Shown here: in pieces, positions 8,373 to 15,471 of the stretch | How positions within the stretch are numbered: position 1 is the first letter of the stretch | How the letters are laid out: each line of letters opens with the position of its first letter | The notes under the pieces: generated by a model | The model's database searches: none | The model's input: only the letters and a program-made list of their open reading frames with translations | Told to the model about the DNA's origin: nothing | Program-made: the position numbers and the translations under genes | NCBI GenBank assembly: GCA_035577685.1 | Contig: DATLVC010000061.1 | Location: forward strand, 1-41,062 | Direction: 5' to 3' | Source: CAIYRG01 sp035577685 | GTDB lineage: Bacteria; Pseudomonadota; Alphaproteobacteria; Micropepsales; Micropepsaceae | DNA: 41,062 bases

Positions 8373-8540
8373 CTATCGTCTTAACCCGAAAGCGTGAATG
8401 GGTTCGATCTTGACGCGGGTGCTTTGCTTGCGGGCGAAATCGCTCAGGTTCTTGAGATATGGAGGGGTGGTTGCCCTCTGGCTCTGGTCGTTCGCCCGTA
8501 TACGCGTGAGCAGCGTCTTTACCCATTTCCAACTCTGCAT
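8373..8540 (-). CDS. Possible small protein, 55 residues
   Basis: A short frame from ATG at 8540 to TAG at 8373, with GGCGGGG seven bases before the ATG. The product begins MQSWKWVKTLLTRIRAND and ends FARKQSTRVKIEPIHAFGLRR; it is basic, with no signal peptide or membrane segment. Third codon positions are roughly 70 percent G or C, as in neighbouring genes. I do not recognise a family. It sits between hda and a GC-rich hairpin at 8590-8617. The frame could be chance. Confidence 0.35.
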   Translation of the reverse strand: MQSWKWVKTLLTRIRANDQSQRATTPPYLKNLSDFARKQSTRVKIEPIHAFGLRR

Positions 8541-8589
8541 CGTCAGTCCCCGCCAGACTTTGTGCGTGCTTCCCGCCCGGTCGAAAAGT

Positions 8590-8617
8590 GACCCGGGCCT
8601 GTTTCAGGACCCGGGTC
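8590..8617 (-). terminator. GC-rich hairpin, possible terminator
   Basis: GACCCGGG (8590-8597) pairs with CCCGGGTC (8610-8617), and the enclosed CCTG/CAGG extends the stem past a one-base bulge. On the minus strand it is followed by ACTTTTCG, a weak U-rich run. It lies 130 bp beyond the stop codon of the short gene at 8750-8929 and may end that transcript. Confidence 0.45.
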
Positions 8618-8749
8618 GAGGGGTGAGCATTGCAAGCGCGTGTAGGAATAACATTCCGTTACGAAACCGCTCAGCATTTAACGCGCGGCTGGTTAATCTC
8701 CACGGGGCCGCAGCCGTGCCTTGAACCCCGAAACGAACCCGGATCGCCT

Positions 8750-8929
8750 TTACGCCCTGCTCCAGCGGCCCGTGTTGATGTTGAATTTCACCATCCCCTT
8801 GGCCCGCATCTGTATCAGATGCTCCTGCAGGGCATCGGTGTTCTTATTGGTTGGATCGACCCGCTGCTGAATCGCGTAGATCGCCCGCGGTTTGTCCAGC
8901 GCAGCCAACACGTCTTCGTCCTTTGTCAT
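8750..8929 (-). CDS. Small conserved-looking protein, 59 residues
   Basis: The frame runs from ATG at 8929 to TAA at 8750 and is preceded by a good Shine-Dalgarno (AAAGGA, four bases before the ATG). The product begins MTKDEDVLAALDKPRAIYAI and ends MVKFNINTGRWSRA. It contains a polar helix-rich region and a short beta-like end and has no signal peptide. About four fifths of the codons end in G or C, much like known genes here, although the surrounding sequence is otherwise uncoded. I do not recognise the family. It appears to be a soluble cytoplasmic protein transcribed on its own, with a hairpin 130 bp downstream. The codon bias and ribosome site make it more than a chance frame. Confidence 0.6.
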   Translation of the reverse strand: MTKDEDVLAALDKPRAIYAIQQRVDPTNKNTDALQEHLIQMRAKGMVKFNINTGRWSRA

Positions 8930-9230
8930 ATTTCCTTTGCCTCATCACGATTGCGCAAGATGCAACCCATCGCCACTTGGATAACCGTTCCTTTGACGCA
9001 GTTTCCAGTCCACGTTCAGTGTCGCGGTCATTCATATCGCATGCAATCGCGGCGGGCGGCGATGATTCGGTCATGTTGCTTCGGGCTTCTGGTTCTGACG
9101 AGCGGACTTTGACGATCGGCCAAAGTCCGCCGCCCGGCCTACCGGCGTCGATGCCGCGGACCGCCGGCCCCATCGCGACAGGCGGCGACTTGTAGAACCC
9201 TTTGCCGCCCGCCGCTCCGCCGTTCAATCT
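8930..9230. other. Intergenic region, 301 bp
   Basis: This stretch between the 59-residue gene and the RcnB-like gene holds a 10-bp perfect hairpin (9102-9130) but no frame with convincing codon bias. A longer minus-strand frame crosses it, but its composition is erratic and it has no ribosome site. The minus-strand promoter of the 59-residue gene should lie at roughly 8950-9000; I see no clear -35/-10 pair. Confidence 0.5.
9102..9130 (-). terminator. Perfect 10-bp hairpin downstream of the RcnB-like gene
   Basis: GCGGACTTTG (9102-9111) pairs with CAAAGTCCGC (9121-9130) around a nine-base loop. It lies 100 bp past the stop codon of the RcnB-like gene. There is no T run on either side, so it may stabilise an mRNA end or bind a protein rather than stop transcription by itself. 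Confidence 0.4.
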
Positions 9231-9710
9231 TCAATAGAAGACGTTGTACTCCACTCGCAGGATTCGTCCTGTCACCGTGTCGACCAGCAATGCGTCGGGG
9301 CCGGATCTCACCCATTCATATCCCAGCGGCGGGCGGTCAAGGTCGTAAAGCCAGAAGCTGCCGATCCAAAAAGGCCGTGCCCAGTACGCCGGGGGAAGAA
9401 TGTCGCCATACACCCAACGGCGATAGCGCCAGCCCGGCGGCGGGCGGAATCGTTCGATCCGAAAGCGGCGTGGCGCGTCGAAATTGCGCTCAAAGGCGCG
9501 CTGTTCGAACTGAGGGGGGCCATGTTCCACCCGCCGTTCGTCGCCCCGGCCGCGGCCACGATCACGATCACGATTGTCGCGTCCCCTGTCGCCCCGCCGA
9601 TCATCGTCGCGCTGGGCTAACTGCCGGTACGAGAAGTCGCTGGGCGCCGCCAAGGCGGGCAAAGCTGTTATCACTGCGATCGCGAATACCGAACTGAGCA
9701 GCCGCTTCAT
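9231..9710 (-). CDS. RcnB family periplasmic protein
   Basis: RcnB-family proteins are small periplasmic proteins; the E. coli member influences nickel and cobalt homeostasis. The 159-residue product has a signal peptide (MKRLLSSVFAIAVITALPAL, cleaved near residue 22). An Arg/Asp repeat-like segment rich in DRD and RGR follows at about residues 34-60. The C-terminal family domain contains PPPGWRYRRWVYGD, LPPAYW and GYEWVRSGPDALLVDTVTGR. The low-complexity acidic/basic segment is typical of alphaproteobacterial members. Metal binding is not shown by the sequence: the segment has few His and no Cys. It lies 36 bp downstream of the bactofilin gene on the same strand and may be co-transcribed with it. 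Confidence 0.85.
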   Translation of the reverse strand: MKRLLSSVFAIAVITALPALAAPSDFSYRQLAQRDDDRRGDRGRDNRDRDRGRGRGDERRVEHGPPQFEQRAFERNFDAPRRFRIERFRPPPGWRYRRWVYGDILPPAYWARPFWIGSFWLYDLDRPPLGYEWVRSGPDALLVDTVTGRILRVEYNVFY

Positions 9711-9746
9711 GTCGTTCTCCTTACGTTACTCCGGCCGCCAAGCGGA

Positions 9747-10121
9747 CTACTCCCTGACGGCCGTACTCGCACCCTCCTTCAGTTCGGGTGCCTTCGATGC
9801 TGGATTTTCGGAATGGCGGCAATTGCCGTCGAAGAAGGCGCCTTCTTCGATGGCAAGCCGGGCGTGGAGAAGATCGCCTTTGACGTGACAGGTCGAGCCG
9901 AGATGCACAGTCTTGGCGAAAACACCGCCTTCGATAACCCCGCGTGCCGTGACCTGATCGGCGTAGAGATTGCCAATGACTTTTCCGCCTTGGTTCACCG
10001 TCACATGTCCCTTGGCACGAATATCTCCCTTGATGTTGCCGTCAACGCTGAGATCGCCGGCAGATACCAGCGTTCCAATCACTTCGAGTTCAGGCCCGAT
10101 TATTGAAGGGCGATCCGCCAT
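9747..10121 (-). CDS. Bactofilin (polymer-forming cytoskeletal protein)
   Basis: Bactofilins polymerise without nucleotide into filaments that position envelope enzymes, for example at stalks or cell poles. The 124-residue protein is a short right-handed beta-helix. It starts IIGPELEVIGTLVSAGDLSV, followed by DGNIKGDIRAKGHVTVNQGG and the repeated beta turns of KVIGNLYADQVTARGVIEGG. Flanking tails are short and polar, as in the family. There is no membrane segment, so association with the membrane, if any, would be peripheral. It is followed after 36 bp by the RcnB-like gene and lies 96 bp downstream of the phosphatidyltransferase gene. Confidence 0.93.
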   Translation of the reverse strand: MADRPSIIGPELEVIGTLVSAGDLSVDGNIKGDIRAKGHVTVNQGGKVIGNLYADQVTARGVIEGGVFAKTVHLGSTCHVKGDLLHARLAIEEGAFFDGNCRHSENPASKAPELKEGASTAVRE

Positions 10122-10217
10122 GCATTGTCCTTCCGCCGTTGTTCCGAAACCTTAAGGTGCTTGCTGCTCCCGCCGGAGCAATTGTTGTGATCTTTGAGTG
10201 TCAAAATCGTCGGCTGT

Positions 10218-10790
10218 TCAGGCGCGGCGGCCTTCCTGCGCAGGAATCGCGCGCATGGCCTTGAACCACACCGCCAAATAGGCAAAGCCGGACATCCAGG
10301 CGAATATTGCAACGATATAGGCGTCGGCAGGGGCGGTGGCATCCGTCGGAAGATCGAAGGCGAGCGCCGCCAAATGCCAGCCGATATAAAGCACCTGCAG
10401 CGCCGTACAGACCTTGCCGAGGACAAGCGGCTGCACAGCGATGGGGGCCCGCAAGGCAACGGCAGAGGCAAGCCCCAGCAGGATCAGGGAATCCCGCGCA
10501 ATCACCGTGACGGTCAGCCATGCCGGAACATCGTCGAGAATGGCCAGCGTGACGAACGCCGTGAGCATCAACGCCTTGTCGGCAGCCGGATCGAGCAACT
10601 GCCCAAGGCGGGTCCTGAGATTGAAGCGCTTGGCGAGGAAACCATCCACAGCGTCGGACAGCCCGGCGAATGCAAACAAGCCGAACGCGGCGTTGAAATG
10701 GCCCGCCGCCAACAGCGCCGCGGTCATCGGCGCCGCCGCGAGCCGTAGCGTCGTAATCAGGTTGGGCAAATGTCGGAGAATCAGCATCAT
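10218..10790 (-). CDS. CDP-alcohol phosphatidyltransferase family protein
   Basis: An integral-membrane enzyme that transfers a phosphatidyl group from a CDP-activated lipid to an alcohol in phospholipid synthesis. The 190-residue protein has about five or six membrane segments. The family motif D-x2-DG-x2-A-R-x8-G-x3-D-x3-D appears as SDAVDGFLAKRFNLRTRLGQ followed by LLDPAAD, with Lys in place of the Arg after Ala. All four Asp are present. The resemblance is to PgsA and bacterial cardiolipin-synthase-like members; the acceptor alcohol cannot be read from the sequence, so no symbol is given. Its ATG overlaps the stop codon of the DUF2066 gene (ATGA), so the two are translationally coupled. 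Confidence 0.88.
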   Translation of the reverse strand: MMLILRHLPNLITTLRLAAAPMTAALLAAGHFNAAFGLFAFAGLSDAVDGFLAKRFNLRTRLGQLLDPAADKALMLTAFVTLAILDDVPAWLTVTVIARDSLILLGLASAVALRAPIAVQPLVLGKVCTALQVLYIGWHLAALAFDLPTDATAPADAYIVAIFAWMSGFAYLAVWFKAMRAIPAQEGRRA

Positions 10791-11848
10791 TGCCCGTTGG
10801 CGGCGGACTTGCCCGCGAGTTGAATGCTGAACTGGCCGCCGACATTGGCGAGCGAGAGATTCTGTTGCGCCAACGCGTCGCGCAATTGCTCCGGCCGGCC
10901 GAAATAGGTGAGCTGGATTTCCGCCTCATGGAGCGCCAGCCCCGTGACATCCATATCGGCCACGGCCTTCACAGCACCGAGCTGCGTCCTGATTTTCGCC
11001 CAATCGTCGAGTGAATCGAATTGGACATCGACGGTGAGTTTGGCCCGGGTCCCGAAATTCACCGCGCTCCGGGTCTTCCAGGTCTCATAGGCCCTCTCGG
11101 CCACCGCTTCGGCAATGGCGGCAAAGCTGGAATTGGCATAGGCGAAAGAAGCCGCCACGCGCGAGGTGGGCGAAATCTCCACCATCTGAACGGTCTTGGC
11201 GTCCTCGCTCGCGACGGCGATGATGGCTTCGCTGGCGTTGTACTTGCGAGCCAGCGGCGCCAGGGTCGCCCAATCGGCTTGCACCAGATCTGGCCGCGAG
11301 AGGATTTGCATATCCTCGTCGTCGCCCGCGGACAGAACGAACGGCACCAGGCCTTGCTGCAAAACGGGGTCCTTCCAAGCCATCGCCCACGGACTCGTCA
11401 GATCGACGCCCATGCCCCCGGCCACAACCGGAATAACAAGCGCCCGGCGCGCGCGCGTTTCGGTATAGGCGATCCCGGATTGCCGCAACAGCCCCCGAAC
11501 CGCCGCCGGGTTGAAATGGTAGGTGACCTCCGCGAGGTAGCGCGTGCTGCTGCGCCGTTCGTTCGCGACCTCAAAGCTTCGCATCATTCTGAGGAGGGCA
11601 TTTTCGTCGAGCTGTGGCTGCTTGCTCCAATTGGCGGTCGCGGTCAGACGCCGATAAAGCCTGGTCCAGGCAAGCGGACGCCCCTGACTCATGGCCAGAT
11701 CGCGGGCGGCCGTGGCCGATTCGGCGGTCTGGTCCACTTTGATCCCCGTGACCGTGAAGATGTCCGGTGCGGGCGCAGGTGCGCCGTGCACGGCGCCGGC
11801 TGCAAGAGCAAGGCCTGCCACGAAAGCGATAAGGGTAAGGCGAAGCAT
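10787..11848 (-). CDS. DUF2066 domain-containing exported protein
   Basis: This 353-residue protein has a signal peptide (MLRLTLIAFVAGLALAAGAV, cleaved near residue 22). A DUF2066-type region follows, with FTVTGIKVDQTAESATAARD and SQGRPLAWTRLYRRLTA. No function is established for the family. The mature protein is predicted to be periplasmic and has no further membrane segment. A good Shine-Dalgarno (AGAGGA) precedes the ATG. The stop codon overlaps the start of the phosphatidyltransferase gene by four bases. In related genomes DUF2066 genes lie near purM and hda, and here those genes are also on the same stretch, though separated by other genes. Confidence 0.85.
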   Translation of the reverse strand: MLRLTLIAFVAGLALAAGAVHGAPAPAPDIFTVTGIKVDQTAESATAARDLAMSQGRPLAWTRLYRRLTATANWSKQPQLDENALLRMMRSFEVANERRSSTRYLAEVTYHFNPAAVRGLLRQSGIAYTETRARRALVIPVVAGGMGVDLTSPWAMAWKDPVLQQGLVPFVLSAGDDEDMQILSRPDLVQADWATLAPLARKYNASEAIIAVASEDAKTVQMVEISPTSRVAASFAYANSSFAAIAEAVAERAYETWKTRSAVNFGTRAKLTVDVQFDSLDDWAKIRTQLGAVKAVADMDVTGLALHEAEIQLTYFGRPEQLRDALAQQNLSLANVGGQFSIQLAGKSAANGQ

Positions 11849-11952
11849 GGGGTCCTCTGTCGCCTGACTATAGGGATAGGTTTGGACAGAAAAAAGACAC
11901 AGCCCAAAGGAAACGCCCGATCGGACCGGCCGTCTCCGGGAGGAATCGATTT

Positions 11953-11978
11953 ATTCGGGTGCCCTGTCAGGCCCGAAT
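11953..11978 (-). terminator. Hairpin overlapping the DUF1501 stop codon
   Basis: ATTCGGG (11953-11959) pairs with CCCGAAT (11972-11978) around a 12-base loop. The stop codon of the DUF1501 gene (11967-11969) lies within the loop. On the minus strand it is followed by AAATCG, so there is no clear U run. Confidence 0.35.
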
Positions 11979-13184
11979 CAGACCCTTCGGAGCCGCGGCG
12001 GCAGCGCTGTCGGGGAATACCGTCGCTTCGAGCACCCGTCCCGGCACGCCCAGATGATCGGCAAGCGCGGCCTTGAAGAGAGCGCGGGTGTCGGTCTGGG
12101 CCGGCAGATCCCGCCCGTCCTTGAGTGCGGAAACGCTCAATCCTCGCCATTCGGCATGGATATTGCCGCCCGCGACCGCTCCGCCGAACAGGAAAGCGAT
12201 GCCGGCAGTGCCGTGATCCGTGCCGCCTGTGCCGTTCACCCGAACGGTGCGGCCGAATTCGCTCGCCGCTACGATGACGGTCTTCTTCCAGGCCGGGCCA
12301 AGGGAGGTCTTGAGGGCCAGGAGGCCCTCATCGAGCAGTTGCAGCCGGCGCGCCAATTGCCCCTCCCCCGCTCCCTGGTTGAAATGGGTATCCCAGCCGC
12401 TGATATCGAAGACGCCGACTCGAGGCCCGTTTTCGGCCGCCAGAATCTTTCCGGCGCCTTCCATCAGTGGCGCGATATCGCCCGCCGCTGCACCGCGGTT
12501 CGGTTTTTGCGGAACGGGCGCCATGTCGTGCATCCCCGTGTCGGTCGCGGCGCGAGTCAGAAGGGCGTTTTTCAACCCCGCCGAAAGAACCGGGTCCTTC
12601 GCATAGAGCGCCGTCACGCGGGCGAGGAATTCCTCATCGGCGGCAGGCATGCGCGAGGGCATCCAGCTTGTCACCCGCGCCTTGCCGTCCAGCAGCAGCG
12701 GCGGCGAGGACGAGACCGCAAGCGCGCCATTGCCGCTATCGAGTGCGAGCGGCGCCAGTACCCGGTTGAGCCAGCCTTCATTCAGCAGATGCGGTTTGGT
12801 GCCGCCGGTCTCCAGCACGTTCTGGGCGTCGAAATGCGAGCGGTCGCGGTAAGGCGTCGATACATTGTGGAAGATCGCGAGTTCCTTCTCGCGCCACATC
12901 TCCGAAAGATTGTGCAGCGAAGGATGCAAGCCGAAAAAGCCGTCGAGATCGATAGGCGCGCCGGTGCCGGTTTGCGGCAGAGCGAGCGCGCCGCGCAAGC
13001 TCGCATAATCCGGATCGCCATGCGCCGGCACGGCCGCGAGGCCATCGAGCCCGCCGCGCAGGATCACCACGATGAAACGCCGGTCGTCGGGCAGCCTCGC
13101 GAAAGCAAGCCGGGCATTGGTTCCTGCAAGCGCCAGTGTGGCGCCGGCGATTCCGCACTTGAAGAATGTGCGCCGCGTCAGCAT
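11967..13184 (-). CDS. DUF1501 domain protein with Tat signal
   Basis: DUF1501 proteins belong to the alkaline-phosphatase/sulfatase-like superfamily and are usually exported; no enzymatic activity is established. The 405-residue protein opens MLTRRTFFKCGIAGATLALA, a clear twin-arginine signal (T-R-R-T-F-F-K) followed by a hydrophobic stretch. The domain shows RRFIVVILRGGLDGLAAVPA, SHFDAQNVLETGG, GVFDISGWDTHFNQG and VNGTGGTDHGTAGI, with Asp and His residues where this superfamily binds metals. It follows the DUF1800 gene by two bases, a pairing seen widely in bacteria. Export would depend on the TatABC system encoded earlier in the window. Confidence 0.93.
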   Translation of the reverse strand: MLTRRTFFKCGIAGATLALAGTNARLAFARLPDDRRFIVVILRGGLDGLAAVPAHGDPDYASLRGALALPQTGTGAPIDLDGFFGLHPSLHNLSEMWREKELAIFHNVSTPYRDRSHFDAQNVLETGGTKPHLLNEGWLNRVLAPLALDSGNGALAVSSSPPLLLDGKARVTSWMPSRMPAADEEFLARVTALYAKDPVLSAGLKNALLTRAATDTGMHDMAPVPQKPNRGAAAGDIAPLMEGAGKILAAENGPRVGVFDISGWDTHFNQGAGEGQLARRLQLLDEGLLALKTSLGPAWKKTVIVAASEFGRTVRVNGTGGTDHGTAGIAFLFGGAVAGGNIHAEWRGLSVSALKDGRDLPAQTDTRALFKAALADHLGVPGRVLEATVFPDSAAAAAPKGLIRA

Positions 13185-13186
13185 GG

Positions 13187-14572
13187 CTACCTCCGCTGGA
13201 ATTCTGGGCTGGCGAAAAGGATGGCGAGGCCTTGGGCCGGACTCGCGGCACGCGTAATCGCGGTGCGTGTTTCCGCGCCGAGCTGCGGCCCAAGCGCCTC
13301 ATCGGCGAGTCTCACCGGATCGGATTGCCCGCCCAATTTCTGCGCGGCGGCATTGGCCCATTCGACGCGCTGGAGAATAGCGTCGGAGCCGGTCCAGGAA
13401 TCCGCATCGTCCGGCCAGCCTTTCGGAGATGAGGCCGCGAACGGCGCCTCACCCATGGCGCGCGCCGATTGGATGAAGGGAGCGACGCTGTTTTCATCCA
13501 GCATGCCAATGCGATCCCCGCCCGCGACGCGCACTGCGGCGGTCACATATTCGATGGGCGTACGGAATTTCGCGGGTTCGGGCCGCCACGCAGCGGGATC
13601 GGCGATGATGACTTCATAGACCTTGGCCAAATTGCCGCCGGAGTCGCGGAACGCCGTTTCGATTCGCTTGACGGAATCCTGGGGCGGATCGTCAGCGATG
13701 AAGTGGATGGCGAGCTTGTTGGCGATATGCCGCGCCGTGGCGGGATGATTGGCCAGATCGGTCAACGCAGCCACGCCGCTCTCAAAACCTTGCGCATAGG
13801 AGCGGCCGAGCAGGGTCTTTGGCCCCGGCTCATGGCGCGGCGGATAGAAGCGAAAACCGCCATCGGACGTTCCGCCCATCGCCGCATTCATCAGCTGCGC
13901 AGCCGGACCCGGCCCGCGGTCGATGCTCCAGCCCGTGAGTATCTTGGCGAGCGCAATGACATCGTCCTGGGTGTAGCCGCCATCGACACCCAACGTATGC
14001 AGCTCCAGAATTTCGCGGCCCAGATTTTCGTTCAGTCCTTTGCGGGTGCGCATACCGGCGACAGAATCCGGACCGATGGATTGGGCATTGTCGAGATAGA
14101 GCTGCATGGCCGGATGGCGTTCGACGGCCAGCACCATATCGGCGAAACGGCCCGTCACATGGGGCCGAATGGCCTCGCGCTCGAAGGCGCCTACGAACAG
14201 GGCTGCCTGCGGCTTCTGGATCGAAACCACGAAATGATTGCTCCAGAAACGCACCAGCCTCTCGCGCAAAGGCTGGGCCGTTTCGAAGCCAACCCGGAAA
14301 CGGGCCGCCATCTCACGCAGATAGGTCTGGCGCCCCTGGGCCAGGAAGGCTTTGACCGCCTCGCGATCCTTGGCTTGAAGAGCGGCGCGGCGCTCGACGA
14401 GGGTGGCGACGAGTTCGCTGGTCGCGGGCAGACCGCTGAATCGATCACCCGAATCGTCATGCTGAAGCTGGCTGAGCAGCCAGGCCTTCGGATCGTTACT
14501 CGCGTCTTCGATTTCACCCGGCTTGGCGCCAAGGCCAAACCGGTTCGCCGCTAGGGCGCCTTCGAGCGACAT
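13187..14572 (-). CDS. DUF1800 domain-containing protein
   Basis: DUF1800 proteins are large helical proteins of unknown activity, nearly always encoded beside a DUF1501 partner. The 461-residue product shows LAANRFGLGAKPGEIEDA at the start, then RLVRFWSNHFVVS, the middle signature LGREILELHTLGVDGGYTQD, and FHYP-like segments further on (FRFYPPRHEPGPKTLLG). There is no evident signal peptide. The frame extends 15 codons upstream, but the ATG at 14572 with GTGGGAAA in front gives the family-typical beginning. The stop codon is two bases before the DUF1501 start, so both are one operon. Confidence 0.92.
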   Translation of the reverse strand: MSLEGALAANRFGLGAKPGEIEDASNDPKAWLLSQLQHDDSGDRFSGLPATSELVATLVERRAALQAKDREAVKAFLAQGRQTYLREMAARFRVGFETAQPLRERLVRFWSNHFVVSIQKPQAALFVGAFEREAIRPHVTGRFADMVLAVERHPAMQLYLDNAQSIGPDSVAGMRTRKGLNENLGREILELHTLGVDGGYTQDDVIALAKILTGWSIDRGPGPAAQLMNAAMGGTSDGGFRFYPPRHEPGPKTLLGRSYAQGFESGVAALTDLANHPATARHIANKLAIHFIADDPPQDSVKRIETAFRDSGGNLAKVYEVIIADPAAWRPEPAKFRTPIEYVTAAVRVAGGDRIGMLDENSVAPFIQSARAMGEAPFAASSPKGWPDDADSWTGSDAILQRVEWANAAAQKLGGQSDPVRLADEALGPQLGAETRTAITRAASPAQGLAILFASPEFQRR

Positions 14573-14762
14573 TTTCCCACCCGCGCGAATGCGCCCCTCC
14601 CATTGCGCTTCTAGCACATCGTCGGGTGATTGGCGGTAACGTTCTGATTTGACTGCTTAAATTTTTGTTAATTGTGGCACCAGGTTAGCGCCATTAAATT
14701 TGGAACCGGAGGGGTTCTTGGCGTTCACGAAAAAACGCCAACTACCCAAGGAGCGTACCATC
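14573..14762. promoter_or_regulatory. Divergent intergenic region, AT-rich
   Basis: This separates the minus-strand DUF1800 gene from the plus-strand Spy-like gene. It is much more AT-rich than its surroundings at 14645-14700. A tentative plus-strand promoter is TTGTGG (14672-14677) and TTAAAT (14694-14699), 16 bases apart. The leader then holds a small hairpin GGCGTT/AACGCC (14720-14739) just before the AAGGAG ribosome site. Confidence 0.35.
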
Positions 14763-15368
14763 ATGAATCGCATGACCTCCTGGCGCACAACTGTTGCGCT
14801 GGGAATTGCTGTGGCTCTCACGATGGCTGTCGGAATCCAGGTGAGTTCCGCACAGACCGGGCCGAGGCCTCTGCCCAACCTTCAAAACCAGCAGCAAGAC
14901 CCACAACCACAATATGACCGCCGTACCACCCCCGAATATGGCGGCCAGTCGGATTTCCGCAACGGGCGGGACTTCGGCAACCCGGGACAGCGGCTGGAAC
15001 GGCGGTTGAACTATCTGCATACGCAGCTGCGCATCACCCCGGCCCAGGAGCGGGCCTGGATGAATTTCACCGCCGTGCTGCGTGACGAAGCGAGCGACCG
15101 GGATCAAGACCGCGGACGCGATTTCGACGACCGGCGCGGCCCTGCCAGCGTGCTCGATCGGCTCGAGGAGCGTCAGCACAAAATGGCGGATCGCACCGCC
15201 GACCTCGACCGGGTGATTGGGGCTTTGCGGCCGCTTTATGCCTCGTTCAGCGAGGATCAGAAGCGAACGGCGGACCGGCTGCTGTTCATGGCCGGAAGGG
15301 ACCGCGGCAAGATGCGCGGCCCAAGGGGCCGTTTCGACGACCGTCAGGATCGCGATTATCGCTATTAA
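14763..15368 (+). CDS. Spy/CpxP-like (LTXXQ motif) periplasmic protein
   Basis: Spy-type proteins are small helical periplasmic chaperones; related CpxP proteins report envelope stress. The 201-residue protein has a signal peptide (MTSWRTTVALGIAVALTMAV, cleaved near SAQ). It then has a Gln/Pro-rich linker and a helical region with the LRITPAQERAW form of the LTXXQ motif. A second helix (LDRLEERQHKMADRTADLDR) and a tail rich in Arg, Asp and Gly follow. The ATG at 14763 has AAGGAG nine bases upstream. A perfect GC hairpin lies just after the gene. Its role as a stress chaperone is inferred from the family; no target is indicated. Confidence 0.8.
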   Translation: MNRMTSWRTTVALGIAVALTMAVGIQVSSAQTGPRPLPNLQNQQQDPQPQYDRRTTPEYGGQSDFRNGRDFGNPGQRLERRLNYLHTQLRITPAQERAWMNFTAVLRDEASDRDQDRGRDFDDRRGPASVLDRLEERQHKMADRTADLDRVIGALRPLYASFSEDQKRTADRLLFMAGRDRGKMRGPRGRFDDRQDRDYRY

Positions 15369-15380
15369 TTGTTGAGAGAT

Positions 15381-15407
15381 TGGGCCGCCGTTTCATGCGG
15401 CGGCCCA
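15381..15407 (+). terminator. Perfect 10-bp hairpin after the Spy-like gene
   Basis: TGGGCCGCCG (15381-15390) pairs with CGGCGGCCCA (15398-15407) around a seven-base loop, 12 bp past the stop codon of the Spy-like gene. No T run follows, so termination may be rho-assisted or partial. It separates this gene from purM. Confidence 0.55.
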
Positions 15408-15471
15408 TCGCTCTTGCGCACATTCGTGGCGCTTACTACAGCATGGCCGGCATCCCGATTGTCAGGGACTT

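Noticed and set aside
8398..8724. 108-codon plus-strand frame
   Set aside because: It runs through a strong hairpin and lies opposite the short minus-strand frame, which has better codon bias.
8844..9227. 127-codon minus-strand frame upstream of the small gene
   Set aside because: Composition is erratic, it overlaps the better-supported 59-residue frame, and no ribosome site or family resemblance is seen.
10165..10180. Short hairpin TGCTCC/GGAGCA between the phosphatidyltransferase and bactofilin genes
   Set aside because: Only six base pairs and no U run in the minus direction; too weak to call a terminator.
12054..13619. 521-codon open frame on the plus strand opposite the DUF1501 and DUF1800 genes
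   Set aside because: It crosses the boundary of two well-supported genes, has shadow-like composition and no ribosome site.
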